NCBI GenBank assembly: GCA_000828835.1
Contig: AP014633.1
Coordinates: 558,001 to 622,000, forward strand
Length of the DNA stretch: 64,000 nt
Direction: 5' to 3'
DNA from: Thioploca ingrica
GTDB taxonomy: Bacteria; Pseudomonadota; Gammaproteobacteria; Beggiatoales; Beggiatoaceae
The notes below the pieces were generated by a model. That model had not been told where the DNA came from. It worked only from the letters and a program-made list of their open reading frames with translations, and did no database searches. Shown here piece after piece: positions 45,833-56,151 of the stretch. Numbering within the stretch: the first letter of the stretch is position 1; each line of letters begins with the position of its first letter. A program made the translations under genes and the position numbers.

Positions 45833-46579
45833 ATGGCAGGACACAGTAAATGGGCAAACATCCAACATCGTAAAAATGTTCAGGATGCCAAGCGAAGTAA
45901 ATTATTTACCCGATTTATCCGGGAAATTACCATAGCAGCGAGAATGAGTGGTGGTGATCCCAGTTCAAATCCACGCTTGCGAGCGGCTATTGATAAAGCT
46001 TTATCGAATAACATGACTAAAGACGCCGTAGAAAGAGCCATCAAACGCGGTACCGGTGCTTTAGAAGGCGTTACTTACGAAGAAATTCGTTATGAAGGTT
46101 ACGGACCGGGTGGAATAGCCGTTATGGTTGATTGCATGACCGAGAACCGCAATCGTACCGTAGCAGAAGTCCGTTATGTGTTAAACAAATGTGGTGGTAA
46201 TTTAGGCACGGATGGTTCGGTCGCTTACTTATTTGAGAAAGTCGGGCAACTGAGCTTTCCAATCGGTAGCGATGAAGACTACATTATGGAAATCGCACTC
46301 GAAGCCGGTGCTCAAGATGTCATTAGAAACGAAGATAACTCTATCGATGTCCTCACCGCACCCGACAATTTTTACACCATCAAAGAAGCCATGGCAAAAG
46401 CGAAACTCATTCCAGGACAAGCAGAAATCACTATGCGAGCGACAACTAATACTGCTTTAAATTTGGAAACTGCACAAAAAATGCTTCGGCTACTTGATCT
46501 ACTAGAAGAATTGGACGATGTCCAACAAGTTTACTCCAACGCCGATATCAGTGATGAAATTATGACTCAGCTTGCTTAA
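45833..46579 (+). CDS. yebC: YebC/TACO1-family protein
   Basis: The protein has 248 residues, the normal length. It begins [20 protein letters not shown], the family signature, and contains [23 protein letters not shown]. YebC/TACO1 proteins are linked to transcription regulation and, in more recent work, to translation of proline-rich stretches by the ribosome. It is directly followed by ruvC (5-bp gap), the standard gammaproteobacterial order, and is probably co-transcribed with it. Confidence 0.97.
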   Translation: MAGHSKWANIQHRKNVQDAKRSKLFTRFIREITIAARMSGGDPSSNPRLRAAIDKALSNNMTKDAVERAIKRGTGALEGVTYEEIRYEGYGPGGIAVMVDCMTENRNRTVAEVRYVLNKCGGNLGTDGSVAYLFEKVGQLSFPIGSDEDYIMEIALEAGAQDVIRNEDNSIDVLTAPDNFYTIKEAMAKAKLIPGQAEITMRATTNTALNLETAQKMLRLLDLLEELDDVQQVYSNADISDEIMTQLA

Positions 46580-46584
46580 GCAGG

Positions 46585-47085
46585 ATGCGTATTCTGGGTA
46601 TCGATCCGGGTTCCCGCCGTACTGGCTTTGGTGTTATTGAAGTACAGCAACAACGCCTTATTTACCTAAGCAGCGGTGGGATTAACCTGCGGTCAACTGC
46701 TTTACCGTCACGATTACAAGAAATTTACACCGGCATTACGCAAATTATAGAACAATATCAACCGACTATAGCGGCTATTGAACAAGTTTTTATTCATCGC
46801 AATGTGGCAGCGGCACTTAAATTGGGACAAGCGCGAGGAGTCGCTATCGTCGCCGCTGTACAAGCTGGTTTAGATCTCTATGAATACGCACCCACTCAAA
46901 TTAAACAAGCCGTCGTCGGTCATGGACATGCCGAAAAAGTCCAAGTACAACATATGGTTAAAGTGTTATTATCGCTTTCAGCTATTCCCTCCGCCGATGC
47001 CGCTGATGCCTTAGCGATTGCCATTTGCCATGTGCATACTAGTCAAAGTGGTTCATCAACTATCTTTCCTAAAACTGTCCCGTAG
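46585..47085 (+). CDS. ruvC: Holliday junction endonuclease RuvC
   Basis: The protein has 166 residues. The four acidic catalytic residues are visible: D7 in [14 protein letters not shown] in [11 protein letters not shown], and the two D in [14 protein letters not shown]. RuvC resolves Holliday junctions in concert with RuvAB during recombinational repair. It is 5 bp after yebC and 6 bp before ruvA. It looks complete and functional. Confidence 0.98.
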   Translation: MRILGIDPGSRRTGFGVIEVQQQRLIYLSSGGINLRSTALPSRLQEIYTGITQIIEQYQPTIAAIEQVFIHRNVAAALKLGQARGVAIVAAVQAGLDLYEYAPTQIKQAVVGHGHAEKVQVQHMVKVLLSLSAIPSADAADALAIAICHVHTSQSGSSTIFPKTVP

Positions 47086-47091
47086 GTCGCT

Positions 47092-47688
47092 ATGATTAAT
47101 CATTTACACGGATTACTCGTTGAAAAACAACCGCCGCTGTTAGTCATTGATGTTCAAGGCGTTGGCTATGAAGTCCTGGCGCCACTCTCGACTTTTGAGC
47201 GGTTACCCGATTTAAACCAAACCGTAAAACTCCTGACTCATCTGAGCGTGCGTGAAGATACTCAAGTGTTGTATGGCTTTAGCAATGACGCTGAACGATC
47301 ATTATTTCGTACCCTCATTCGGGTCAATGGGGTTGGGCCTAAATTAGCGCTCAGCATCTTATCGACGATGGATTTGACTGGTTTTGTGCAATGTGTTCAC
47401 GACCATAATATCCAGCGCTTAACTCGTATTCCCGGCGTCGGTAAAAAAACGGCGGAAAGGCTCGTGATAGAAATGCGGGATCGCTTAGCGAACTGGTCTA
47501 CTAATCAATCTTCGACGACTACTTCTCCGCGCACGTTGGGAATTATCAGCCCGGTTGATGATGCCATCAGCGCTTTAATTGCTCTCGGTTACAAACCTCA
47601 AGAAGCCAGTCGTTGGGTACATGCGGTGGCAGAAGACGGTTTAACCAGTGAAGCCTTAATTCGCCGCGCTTTACAATCGGCTGTATGA
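47092..47688 (+). CDS. ruvA: Holliday junction branch-migration protein RuvA
   Basis: The protein has 198 residues and three recognisable parts: an OB-fold N-terminus (MINHLHGLLVEKQPPLLVID, HLSVREDTQVLYGF), helix-hairpin-helix motifs (LIRVNGVGPKLALSILS, LTRIPGVGKKTAERLVIEMR) and a C-terminal RuvB-binding domain (DDAISALIALGYKPQEASR). It loads the RuvB motor on junctions. ruvB does not follow; bioH does, so ruvB must be elsewhere in the genome. Confidence 0.98.
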   Translation: MINHLHGLLVEKQPPLLVIDVQGVGYEVLAPLSTFERLPDLNQTVKLLTHLSVREDTQVLYGFSNDAERSLFRTLIRVNGVGPKLALSILSTMDLTGFVQCVHDHNIQRLTRIPGVGKKTAERLVIEMRDRLANWSTNQSSTTTSPRTLGIISPVDDAISALIALGYKPQEASRWVHAVAEDGLTSEALIRRALQSAV

Positions 47689-47703
47689 AGCCGCCTATTT
47701 ACC

Positions 47704-48471
47704 GTGAGCTTATTCATCAAACAACAAGGTCAAGGCAGACCCCTCATTTTACTTCATGGTTGGGGCTTTAATAGCGAAATTTGGAATTCACTTGTTCCCC
47801 AACTCGCCCCGCATTGGCACATCTACCAAGTTGATTTACCTGGACATGGCCGCAGTTGTTATTGCGAATACACCTTACCGGTTTTAATCGAAATCTTCGC
47901 CACGCAATTACCGCAACAAGCGGTATGGATAGGATGGTCTTTAGGTGGATTAATCGCGATGGCGATGGCTAGATGGCGACCGGCCTGGGTACACGCGTTG
48001 GTACTGGTAGCCAGTTCACCCCGTTTTGTCACCGCACCCGATTGGCCGCATGCGATTTCACCAACAGTATTACAACAATTTTCTGAGCAATTGCAGAATG
48101 ATACCGAAGGTACCTTACAACGTTTTTTAGCATTACAAGTCAAAGGTAGCGAAACCGCTCGCCAACAATTACGTTCCCTTAATACGTGGTTAAAACAATC
48201 GGGCTGGCTACAACCCACCGCTTTACAAACCGGGTTACGATTTTTACAAGACACCGATTTACGTTCTGAATTAGCGCAGATTCACTGCCCCGCCTTATTA
48301 TGTTTAGGCGAATATGATACCGTCGTTCCGGCGGAGATGGGCAAAGACTGTCAACGCTGGTGGCCCAATTTACGTCAAGAATGTATTCCGGCAGCGGCGC
48401 ATATTCCATTTTTATCTCATTCCGAAATTTTTATGCAGTTATTACTCGACTTTCAAGTTCTTTTACCTTGA
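47704..48471 (+). CDS. bioH: Pimeloyl-[ACP] methyl ester esterase BioH
   Basis: The protein has 255 residues of alpha/beta-hydrolase type and starts at GTG (GTGAGCTTATTC). Catalytic serine is in GWSLGG, aspartate in LGEYDTVVP and histidine in AAHIPF; the oxyanion region is LHGWGFNSEIW. BioH removes the methyl group from pimeloyl-ACP methyl ester, ending the BioC/BioH route to the biotin precursor. It is 15 bp after ruvA. No other bio gene is in the window, so the assignment rests on motif pattern and length. Confidence 0.88.
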   Translation: MSLFIKQQGQGRPLILLHGWGFNSEIWNSLVPQLAPHWHIYQVDLPGHGRSCYCEYTLPVLIEIFATQLPQQAVWIGWSLGGLIAMAMARWRPAWVHALVLVASSPRFVTAPDWPHAISPTVLQQFSEQLQNDTEGTLQRFLALQVKGSETARQQLRSLNTWLKQSGWLQPTALQTGLRFLQDTDLRSELAQIHCPALLCLGEYDTVVPAEMGKDCQRWWPNLRQECIPAAAHIPFLSHSEIFMQLLLDFQVLLP

Positions 48472-48508
48472 CAATGATGCTTTTCTCGTTTCCACACGCC
48501 AGCCCGTG

Positions 48509-48540
48509 TAGGGTGTATAAGCGCAGCGTCATACACCCTA
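48509..48540. repeat. Dispersed palindrome (stem TAGGGTGTAT)
   Basis: TAGGGTGTAT and ATACACCCTA flank AAGCGCAGCGTC, 37 bp after bioH. It is followed by a second palindrome at 48559-48587 with a different stem. Confidence 0.85.
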
Positions 48541-48558
48541 GTTCTTGGATTTGATGAA

Positions 48559-48587
48559 GGTGGATGGCGGCTTACGCCTTATCCACC
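48559..48587. repeat. Dispersed palindrome (stem GGTGGAT), abutting the Fic remnant
   Basis: GGTGGAT pairs with ATCCACC around GGCGGCTTACGCCTT. Its edge coincides with the truncated C-terminal end of the Fic remnant, so the palindrome may have caused or followed the truncation. Confidence 0.8.
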
Positions 48588-48593
48588 CTACGC

Positions 48594-48750
48594 TTGCTGA
48601 GTCGATCCTCACGTGACACGATAGCGATGGGGTAGTCGTATCTCATCAAGATGAGATTCATAATGAGACGTGCAACTCGTCCGTTGCCATCTATGAATGG
48701 ATGAATTGTCACGAACCAGGTGTGGGCTGCTCCGCGTGTCCAACCGACTT
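48594..48750 (-). pseudogene. Fic-domain protein fragment
   Basis: The minus strand encodes TRGAAHTWFVTIHPFIDGNG and on through RVARLIMNLIL to PIAIVSREDRLS. The Fic catalytic motif HPFxDGNGR is complete. Both ends are lost: on one side lies a palindrome, on the other the end of the ELWxxDGT-repeat gene, and no start codon is available. Fic enzymes transfer AMP or other groups to proteins. This is a non-functional remnant of about 50 codons. Confidence 0.85.
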
Positions 48751-48751
48751 G

Positions 48752-51700
48752 CTACTCTGCCATCAAGTTCATTACCTGGCTAGAAACTAGAGTCCCATCT
48801 TCCAATCGATACCCTAGATAAACGTCCACTTTGGCCGGCACTATCAATTGACCTTGATAGGCATACACGATTTGCATTGGTTCTAGCACGATGTCTCTTT
48901 GGAAGGGAACTAAATTTTTCGGTTTACCATCCCAAGATAACACTTGACCTTGAGTATCTAACATCAAATACTGCGGTGAGGTTACTCCAGCGATTGAGAG
49001 CGGTAAATAAGTTGCGTACACCACGATTTCGGCTTTCTTGCCACTATCTTCAGGAGCTACCTTGATCTTCCCCAGGACAGTTACGGTATCAGCTAAAGTC
49101 ACTTGCGCTTCTGGGAAGAATCCTTGAGCATTTATCGACCAACCTCCCCAGAATTGCGCGGCAGAAACTCGTGTTTCTCCAGTAGGTAACATCACTTGAC
49201 CTGGCTTCATTTCTTCTTCTACAACTTCTGGTAGAACAGCGACTCTGAGATCCGTGGTAACCGTCGCTCCTCGCCAATCTTGAGCTTGGATTGTCAAGGT
49301 GCTTAAACCAGCCTCACCCAGGAGCAAAGTTAAATTACCCTCACTAGAAACGATGGGATTGGGCATAACGACGGTAGGATTACTATTAGCAACGACTGAG
49401 TAGGTTAACGGTTCATCCGAATTTTTCGCAGCGGTAAAATGGGTGAAGAGCTTGATTGTTTGTGCGCTTGCTCCATTGAAGACCAGGGGAGGAAAAGGGG
49501 CAATCACTGTGGGTGTCAGGTTAATTTGCTCAAAAGTAGCGATACAGGTCGTAAGAGAGAGCGAAGTGTCTTCAACCGGGGTAGTACCGGCTTCGGTACC
49601 ATCACTAACCCATAACCCAAGGTCACAAGTGTTAATGCTACCCAACTGCAAATCTGCTTTAACATTAAAATAAAGCTTATCGTTGATTACAGTGGGAGCA
49701 TAATTATAAGAGTTTCTCTTCCCCGGAGCGATGTCTTTGACTAAAGTGGTGCCCTCTTCCGTACCATCGCTACTCCATAATTCAAGCCCGTGGATATTAT
49801 CGTTAGCCATAAAATATAGCTTGTCATTGGAAGTAATAAATTCATTGAATTGGTCTATACCCTGTGCGAATCCAGTTACCGGATGATAATAATAAGGCAA
49901 AAGGTTTTTTATCTTAACTGTGCCAATTTCGGTACCATCACTAGTCCATACCCCCCAACCCTGGGCATCAGCAGCCCAAAAATACAACCTATTTTTGAAA
50001 ATACCCAAGGAATAACTATAGTATTCCCAACTCCTTAATATTAGAGGAGTTCTTTTCGGAATAGATCCCCCTTCTCCTGGCATGATGTCTTTGACTAAGG
50101 TGGTACCACTACCATCACTACTCCACAACTCCCAGCCGTGAAGACCATCGTTAGCCCAAAAATACGACTTGTTATTCAGCATAACGGGTTCAAACACTCC
50201 ATTGGAATAAGGATAAAAAGGACTCGAATTTTCCGGATTGATATCTTTAACTAAATGAGTTCCTTCGTCTGGGGAAACGGGTAATAGCAACAGAGTCGCT
50301 GTGCAGGTGGTATCAGCCCTCAAGCTCATCTCATCGTTGCAACCTTCCGACCAACCTATAAAAACCGATCCTGAGTCAGGGATAACCGATAGAGTGATAA
50401 ATGTGCTAGGAAAATAAGTTAAGCAGTTAGTACCGCACGAAATACCGGCAGATGTACCAAAGCTGCTCACCGTTCCGGTACCCGTACCCGCAGTAGCTAA
50501 CGTCAAGTGATAAGAATCGGTTTTATTGAACGTGGCTGTACATACGGTATCAGCCGATGGAATAAACGGATAATCGTCACACCCTGTCGACCAACCCGCA
50601 AAGGTTGAATCCGAGTCAGGAATGGCATGCAGGTAAATGACAGCCAGCGGCAGGTAAGTTAAACAATTGGTGCCACATGATATACTAGCAGACGTACCCG
50701 TACTACTCACGGTGCCTGACCCCGTACCCGTGGTTTGCAAGGTGAGGTTATACCCTGAATTCACCGGATATTCTGGCACACCATCAGTTACCCATAATTC
50801 AACGCCATGAACACTATCATTAGCTGTGAAATATAACTTATCTTTGAATACAGTGAGTTCAGTAGGATTTGAACCTTCATGTCCAGGATAAATGTCTTTA
50901 AGCATGACCTCAGGTTGGCTACCTTCTTGTACCCATAATTCATTTCCTCGTACCCATAATTCATTTCCATAGTCAGAATACGAATTTACATAAAACTGTT
51001 TGTTATTTAAAAGAATGTCAGCGGAAGTTGAAGGCAATGACTGTTCGATATCATAAAGATATTCAAGATAAATATTGTTAACTAGGCGGGTGCCCGCTTC
51101 GGTACCATCAGTGCTCCATAACGCTTCACCCACTCGAAAATAGAGTTGATTATTGAGGATAACGATATGGCTAGAATTAGAACTTTCACTCCCAGGAGAG
51201 ATATCTTTAACTAGCGTTGTGCCAACCTCAGTACCGTCACTGCTCCATAATTCTTGCCCATAAATGCCGTCATTAGCCCAAAAATACAGGTTATTATTGA
51301 ATACAGTGAAAACCGGAAAGTAGGGAGAATAGTATACATAGATGTTTTTAACTAATACCGTACCCGCTTCAGTGCCATCACTACTCCATAATTTGCTTCC
51401 ATAAAGATCGTTTCTAGCCAAAAAATATAACCGGTTGTTGAAAACAGTAAAATAACCTGGGTATGAACTTTCCTCTCCCCCAAAGATATCTTTGACCAAA
51501 GTTGTACCACCCTCCGTTCCATCACTGCGCCATAACTCATTGCCATGAATACCATCATTGGCAACAAAATACAACTGGTTGTTGAGGACGATGAAGTTAC
51601 CAGGGTCAGATCCCTCTCCTCCAGGAAAGATATCTTTAACCAGATGGGTACCCATTTCAGTACCATCACTGCTCCACAGTTCCCTCCCATGAGCATTGTC

Positions 51701-51940
51701 CGCCGCTACAAAATACAATTTATCGTTGAGGGTAGAAAGGAGAGAAGGAGAAGAACCATTATCTCCAGGATTAATATCCTTAACCAAATAAGTATCAGCC
51801 ATCCCACCTTGGGAAATAGCGGATAGCAGCAAGATAACCCTCAACACTTGCCTTACAATTTTACCGAGTAATGAGCAAAAAAACCAAGCTATTGATTGGG
51901 TCAGCCGGTTATGATGAAAAAGAAAGAGGAATTTATTCAT
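48752..51940 (-). CDS. Exported ELWxxDGT-repeat protein with InlB-type inserts
   Basis: The protein has 1062 residues. The N-terminus holds a hydrophobic export segment (VLRVILLLSAISQGGMA-D). About ten repeats follow the pattern ELWSSDGTE.GT.LVKDI.PG...S.P with LNN.LYF.ANDG.HG, a beta-propeller-like unit. Two divergent InlB-type repeats (TGTGSGTVSSTGTSASISCG, and one more) are inserted near residues 395-560. The end contains an Ig-like stretch (FTAAKNSDEPLTYSVVANSN) and a C-terminal region (GWSINAQGFFPEAQVTLADT and onward) that differs from that of giants A-C. It is predicted to lie on the surface or be secreted; no ligand is known. The InlB-type inserts are of the same type as those in the giants, so modules are being shared. 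Confidence 0.88.
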   Translation of the reverse strand: MNKFLFLFHHNRLTQSIAWFFCSLLGKIVRQVLRVILLLSAISQGGMADTYLVKDINPGDNGSSPSLLSTLNDKLYFVAADNAHGRELWSSDGTEMGTHLVKDIFPGGEGSDPGNFIVLNNQLYFVANDGIHGNELWRSDGTEGGTTLVKDIFGGEESSYPGYFTVFNNRLYFLARNDLYGSKLWSSDGTEAGTVLVKNIYVYYSPYFPVFTVFNNNLYFWANDGIYGQELWSSDGTEVGTTLVKDISPGSESSNSSHIVILNNQLYFRVGEALWSTDGTEAGTRLVNNIYLEYLYDIEQSLPSTSADILLNNKQFYVNSYSDYGNELWVRGNELWVQEGSQPEVMLKDIYPGHEGSNPTELTVFKDKLYFTANDSVHGVELWVTDGVPEYPVNSGYNLTLQTTGTGSGTVSSTGTSASISCGTNCLTYLPLAVIYLHAIPDSDSTFAGWSTGCDDYPFIPSADTVCTATFNKTDSYHLTLATAGTGTGTVSSFGTSAGISCGTNCLTYFPSTFITLSVIPDSGSVFIGWSEGCNDEMSLRADTTCTATLLLLPVSPDEGTHLVKDINPENSSPFYPYSNGVFEPVMLNNKSYFWANDGLHGWELWSSDGSGTTLVKDIMPGEGGSIPKRTPLILRSWEYYSYSLGIFKNRLYFWAADAQGWGVWTSDGTEIGTVKIKNLLPYYYHPVTGFAQGIDQFNEFITSNDKLYFMANDNIHGLELWSSDGTEEGTTLVKDIAPGKRNSYNYAPTVINDKLYFNVKADLQLGSINTCDLGLWVSDGTEAGTTPVEDTSLSLTTCIATFEQINLTPTVIAPFPPLVFNGASAQTIKLFTHFTAAKNSDEPLTYSVVANSNPTVVMPNPIVSSEGNLTLLLGEAGLSTLTIQAQDWRGATVTTDLRVAVLPEVVEEEMKPGQVMLPTGETRVSAAQFWGGWSINAQGFFPEAQVTLADTVTVLGKIKVAPEDSGKKAEIVVYATYLPLSIAGVTSPQYLMLDTQGQVLSWDGKPKNLVPFQRDIVLEPMQIVYAYQGQLIVPAKVDVYLGYRLEDGTLVSSQVMNLMAE

Positions 51941-52626
51941 AAAAGTTCTCCTCCTGAAAAGAAGATTGATCGAGTTTTTTATAGGTGGTTAGAGACTTAA
52001 GTTCTTTGAACCATTTTAAAATAATGCTAAAGAGGGAACAATTTTAGAGTAACCAGGGATTGTAACCTCTGATCGGCAATCCCGGATTGCGACATGACTA
52101 GTATTATTGTAAGTTTAGCACTACCCCTATTTAAAATATAAAATATCCAACAACATTTAAAATCGGGTAGTTTCGGCGGATGGGTAAAGCACAGCGGAAC
52201 CCATCAACTTAAGATAATACGTTGTTTTTTAAATATTTTAGTTGCCACGTAGCGGTGGCCGGGTGTTTTTTTGTCTGGTGGGGACTGTACTTGCATGGCA
52301 ACTTAAGGGCAATGCCTCAGAGCTTGGGAACGCCTAACTTGAAGTTCAGCTTTCTGAAGAAATTTGTCTGCTCTACTGTCATTAACTTAGATACGAATTA
52401 AGAGCCTGAACACCATTTTATAAATCAATTATTTTCAAGAGCATCTCTATTTAGCATCGCTATTTCACCGAGTGTTAGTAAAGGGTTGCCAACCTACATT
52501 CTGCTATCGCGATCTGCCGATACCTAAAAAATTAAGAACTTTTAACGACCATTACCTAGGCGTTAGATGATTTTTGTCATACAATAAAAAGTTGTCTGTC
52601 GGTGGAATCTACCAATAGGATTGCTT
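51941..52626. other. 680-bp spacer upstream of nuoA
   Basis: No gene is visible. It contains a palindrome of the dispersed series at 52179-52205 (GATGGGT / ACCCATC around AAAGCACAGCGGA) and a terminator-like hairpin at 52244-52259 (GCCAC-GTAGCG-GTGGC) followed by seven T at 52266-52272. Since no plus-strand gene lies between this hairpin and 51940, it could end a small RNA or form part of the nuo leader. The nuoA ribosome site (AGGA, 52617-52620) is at the end. Confidence 0.45.
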
Positions 52627-52989
52627 ATGTTAGATTTAGGAAATTATTTACCCATACTGTTTTTCATCATAGTTGGCATTTTAGTTGGAGCCGGTGCTTC
52701 TATCGTTGGCTTTTTGCTGGGTACTCGTAAACCAGATCCCGAAAAAAATTCCCCTTACGAATGCGGTTTTGAAGCTTTTGAAGATGCTCGCATGAAATTT
52801 GATGTCCGCTATTACTTAATCGCTATCTTATTTATCATTTTTGACCTAGAAATCGCTTTTCTGTTTCCCTGGGCCGTGGTTTTTAAAGAACTCGGTCTAT
52901 TTGGTTTTGTGGCGATGATGATATTTTTAGCGATACTCGTGGTTGGATTTATTTATGAATGGAAAAAAGGGGCATTAGAATGGGAGTAG
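52627..52989 (+). CDS. nuoA: NADH-quinone oxidoreductase subunit A
   Basis: The protein has 120 residues and three membrane helices, with the conserved segment [10 protein letters not shown] and the acidic helix [18 protein letters not shown]. NuoA joins the membrane arm of complex I to the peripheral arm. I prefer the ATG at 52627 because AGGA lies 6-7 bases before it; a TTG at 52621 is the alternative. It opens the nuo operon and overlaps nuoB by 10 bp. Confidence 0.97.
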   Translation: MLDLGNYLPILFFIIVGILVGAGASIVGFLLGTRKPDPEKNSPYECGFEAFEDARMKFDVRYYLIAILFIIFDLEIAFLFPWAVVFKELGLFGFVAMMIFLAILVVGFIYEWKKGALEWE

Positions 52990-53459
52990 AAGGCTTATTA
53001 CCCGAAAGTGTTATCACGACGACAGCGGATACCTTAATTAATTGGGCACGAACCGGGTCATTATGGCCCATGACTTTTGGTTTAGCCTGCTGTGCGGTGG
53101 AAATGATGCAGGCGGGTGCTTCACGTTATGATTTGGATCGCTTTGGCGTCGTATTTAGACCCAGTCCACGCCAATCGGATGTCATGATTGTAGCGGGCAC
53201 TTTAACGAATAAAATGGCACCGGCTTTACGGAAAGTCTATGATCAAATGCCAATCCCTCGCTGGGTTATTTCGATGGGATCGTGTGCTAATGGGGGTGGT
53301 TATTACCATTATTCTTATGCAGTGGTACGTGGTTGCGACCGAATTGTCCCCGTTGATATTTATGTGCCGGGTTGTCCACCCACAGCAGAAGCCTTGCTGT
53401 ATGGCATTATACAACTCCAAAATAAGATTAAACGCAATACGATTGCTCGGGCAAGCTAA
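52980..53459 (+). CDS. nuoB: NADH-quinone oxidoreductase subunit B
   Basis: The protein has 159 residues from the ATG at 52980 ([10 protein letters not shown]), the usual start for this subunit. It holds the N2 cluster ligands: the CC pair in [11 protein letters not shown] in MGSCANGGG, and C in [14 protein letters not shown]. Cluster N2 passes electrons to quinone. The start codon is inside nuoA, giving translational coupling. Confidence 0.98.
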   Translation: MGVEGLLPESVITTTADTLINWARTGSLWPMTFGLACCAVEMMQAGASRYDLDRFGVVFRPSPRQSDVMIVAGTLTNKMAPALRKVYDQMPIPRWVISMGSCANGGGYYHYSYAVVRGCDRIVPVDIYVPGCPPTAEALLYGIIQLQNKIKRNTIARAS

Positions 53460-53476
53460 ACTGGAAGGAACTCTTC

Positions 53477-54133
53477 ATGGCTGGTTCTCTGGAAACTTTA
53501 TTAATTCAATTACAAGAAAGATTTAGTGATATTGCGCTAGAGGCTCACATTGCGCATCGGGAACTCACGATTGCTATTTCGGCTACTCATGTATTTCATG
53601 TCTGTGAGGCACTCCGTCATCGCTTTAATTTTTCTCAACTTATTGATTTATGTGGAGTTGATTATTCCCAATATGGACAAGCGGATTGGGAAACGACTCA
53701 AGCGAGTAGCACTGGCTTTACGCGAGGTGTTAGCCTCGGTGTCTGTCAAGAAAAGAGTGAGAAATCACGTTTTGCAGTCGTTTATCACTTGTTATCGATT
53801 GAAAATAATCAACGTATCCGAGTACGCGCTTGGATAGAACGGGATCCACCCCGGATCGACTCGATTATTTCCGTTTGGAATGTCGCTAACTGGTATGAGA
53901 GAGAAGCTTTTGATCTATATGGTATTTTATTTGAAGGACATCCTGATTTACGGCGTATTTTGACTGATTATGGTTTTATTGGCCATCCTTTCCGCAAAGA
54001 TTTTCCGCTCAGTGGTCAGGTGGAAATGCGTTATGATCCCAGCAAGAAACGCGTCGTGTATGAACCGGTCAGCATCGAACCACGGGTTTTAGTACCCAAA
54101 GTCATCCGCCACGATAACCGTTATACCGATTAA
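53477..54133 (+). CDS. nuoC: NADH-quinone oxidoreductase subunit C
   Basis: The protein has 218 residues. Family signature [20 protein letters not shown] and the ending [11 protein letters not shown] are present. It is a separate subunit, not fused with NuoD as in E. coli. A ribosome site GGAAGGA precedes the start. It belongs to the peripheral arm and stabilises NuoD. Confidence 0.97.
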   Translation: MAGSLETLLIQLQERFSDIALEAHIAHRELTIAISATHVFHVCEALRHRFNFSQLIDLCGVDYSQYGQADWETTQASSTGFTRGVSLGVCQEKSEKSRFAVVYHLLSIENNQRIRVRAWIERDPPRIDSIISVWNVANWYEREAFDLYGILFEGHPDLRRILTDYGFIGHPFRKDFPLSGQVEMRYDPSKKRVVYEPVSIEPRVLVPKVIRHDNRYTD

Positions 54134-54144
54134 AGGAAGCCATT

Positions 54145-55398
54145 ATGCCAGAAATTCGTAATTATACCCTCAATTTTGGCCCCCAACATCCGGCGGCTCA
54201 TGGGGTGTTGCGCTTAGTGCTTGAACTGGACGGCGAGGTCATTGAGCGAGCTGATCCACACATTGGCTTGTTACACCGAGCCACTGAAAAACTCGCTGAA
54301 ACTAAACCTTTTAATCAAAGTGTACCTTACATGGATCGGTTAGATTACGTGTCCATGATGTGTAATGAACATGCGTATGTCATGGCAATAGAACGGCTAT
54401 TGGGAATTGAACCGCCGCTTCGCGCTCAATACATCCGAGTCATGTTTGATGAAATTACTCGCATCCTCAATCACTTGTTGTGGATAGGTGCTCATGCCCT
54501 GGATATCGGTGCCATGACCGTATTTTTATATGCCTTTCGGGAACGAGAGGATTTAATGGATTGCTACGAAGCGGTTTCCGGTGCGCGTTTACATGCCGCT
54601 TACTACCGTCCGGGCGGCGTTTATCGTGATTTACCCGATCGGATGCCGCAATATCAAGAATCTAAATGGCATAACCAAAAAGACATCGATCGCCTCAATA
54701 CTAATCGGCAGGGTTCATTACTCGATTTTATTGCAGATTTTACCAGACGTTTTCCCACTTATGTTGATGAATACGAAACCCTGCTAACGGATAACCGGAT
54801 TTGGAAACAACGTACCGTTAACGTCGGGGTCGTCTCACCAGAACGCGCATTACAACTGGGTTTTTCTGGCCCAATGATTCGGGGATCGGGGATTGAATGG
54901 GATTTACGCAAAAAGCAACCCTATGAAGTCTACGATAAAGTAGATTTTGATATTCCAGTCGGGGTGAATGGCGATTGCTACGACCGTTATCTAGTCCGCA
55001 TAGAAGAAATGCGGCAATCGAATCGCATTATCAAACAATGTGTTGATTGGCTGCGTGCTAACTCCGGCGCCGTGATAATCGATGATTATAAAGTGGCGCC
55101 TCCACCGCGAGAAACTATGAAAAGCGACATGGAAGCCTTGATCCATCACTTCAAGCTATTTAGTGAAGGTTATTGCGTTCCTGAAGGTGAAGTTTATGCT
55201 GCTGTTGAACATCCTAAAGGTGAATTTGGAATTTATCTCATTTCTGACGGTGCTAATAAACCGTATCGGCTTAAGATTCGTGCGCCGGGTTTTGCGCATT
55301 TATCGGCGATGGATGAGATGACGCGTGGTCATATGATCGCGGATGTGGTGGCGATTATTGGAACACAAGATATTGTGTTTGGGGAAGTTGATCGTTAA
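54145..55398 (+). CDS. nuoD: NADH-quinone oxidoreductase subunit D
   Basis: The protein has 417 residues. It starts with [20 protein letters not shown] and includes [29 protein letters not shown] and the closing [29 protein letters not shown]. This subunit forms much of the quinone-reducing site near N2. It is 11 bp after nuoC. After its stop codon comes a 119-bp spacer and two accessory genes where nuoE would normally follow at once. Confidence 0.98.
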   Translation: MPEIRNYTLNFGPQHPAAHGVLRLVLELDGEVIERADPHIGLLHRATEKLAETKPFNQSVPYMDRLDYVSMMCNEHAYVMAIERLLGIEPPLRAQYIRVMFDEITRILNHLLWIGAHALDIGAMTVFLYAFREREDLMDCYEAVSGARLHAAYYRPGGVYRDLPDRMPQYQESKWHNQKDIDRLNTNRQGSLLDFIADFTRRFPTYVDEYETLLTDNRIWKQRTVNVGVVSPERALQLGFSGPMIRGSGIEWDLRKKQPYEVYDKVDFDIPVGVNGDCYDRYLVRIEEMRQSNRIIKQCVDWLRANSGAVIIDDYKVAPPPRETMKSDMEALIHHFKLFSEGYCVPEGEVYAAVEHPKGEFGIYLISDGANKPYRLKIRAPGFAHLSAMDEMTRGHMIADVVAIIGTQDIVFGEVDR

Positions 55399-55517
55399 GA
55401 ATTGGCAAACTCTCCAAAGTGTTAAAGACTTTGGAGGTTTTCAATGGCAATAAAAACCATGTAAATTAAAAATCTTGAAATTATTGTAATGGAAGAGTGA
55501 GGTAAAAAAAATACTTT

Positions 55518-55787
55518 ATGGCAGTCATATCCATGTTTTATGGAATTATAATCTCAATGTATTATTTTGATAATAAACAACATCATTTACCTCACATTCA
55601 TGTTAAATATCAAGATCAAGAAGCGGTTATATCCATTCCCGAAGGGAACCTATTAGAAGGAGAACTTAAAACCAACAAAATGAAATTGCTTCAAGCATGG
55701 ATTGAAATACATCAAGAAGAACTCATGGCTGATTGGGAGCTCGCTAGTCAAGGTGAAACCATCTTCAAAATTGAACCGCTGAAATAG
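55518..55787 (+). CDS. DUF4160 protein (accessory pair, first gene)
   Basis: The protein has 89 residues. MFYGIIISMYYFDNKQHHLP-HIHVKY is the DUF4160 pattern. These proteins are usually encoded beside a DUF2442 protein and are thought to be toxin-antitoxin-like pairs; the function is not settled. It is 10 bp before the DUF2442 gene. The pair is inserted between nuoD and nuoE. Confidence 0.88.
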   Translation: MAVISMFYGIIISMYYFDNKQHHLPHIHVKYQDQEAVISIPEGNLLEGELKTNKMKLLQAWIEIHQEELMADWELASQGETIFKIEPLK

Positions 55788-55797
55788 GAATAAAATT

Positions 55798-56091
55798 ATG
55801 AACCCAAGAGTCAAATATGTTAAACCCAATTCTGACTATACAATAATTCTTACCTTTACTAATGGGGAAGTTAAGTTATTTGATATGAAACCTTATTTAG
55901 ATAAAGGAATATTTAGCGAGTTAAAAGATATCAGTTTATTTAATTCAGTTAAACCATTTTTAGGTAGTATTCAATGGCAAAATGGACAAGATTTATGTCC
56001 GGATACGCTGTATTTAGAGAGTAAACCTGTGGGAGTGAATAATAAAAATCTGCGCGTTGCTTGTCCTTTTGCTCAGTTAGCAACGAAGTAA
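55798..56091 (+). CDS. DUF2442 protein (accessory pair, second gene)
   Basis: The protein has 97 residues. The pattern YTIILTFTNGEVKLFDMKPY, then FLGSIQWQNGQDLCPDTLY, is typical of DUF2442. It follows DUF4160 by 10 bp, the usual arrangement. Both are on the nuo strand, so they can be read from the nuo promoter, which would explain why the insertion is tolerated. Confidence 0.88.
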   Translation: MNPRVKYVKPNSDYTIILTFTNGEVKLFDMKPYLDKGIFSELKDISLFNSVKPFLGSIQWQNGQDLCPDTLYLESKPVGVNNKNLRVACPFAQLATK

Positions 56092-56151
56092 ATTTTTATG
56101 CAAAATGCAAACTTATCAATAAAAACACTGGAGAAAATTTAGGAATTAACC

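Noticed and set aside
52244..52272. Small RNA ended by an intrinsic terminator
   Set aside because: The stem is only 5 bp and is six bases away from the T-run; no promoter could be placed upstream. Kept only as a note in the spacer entry.
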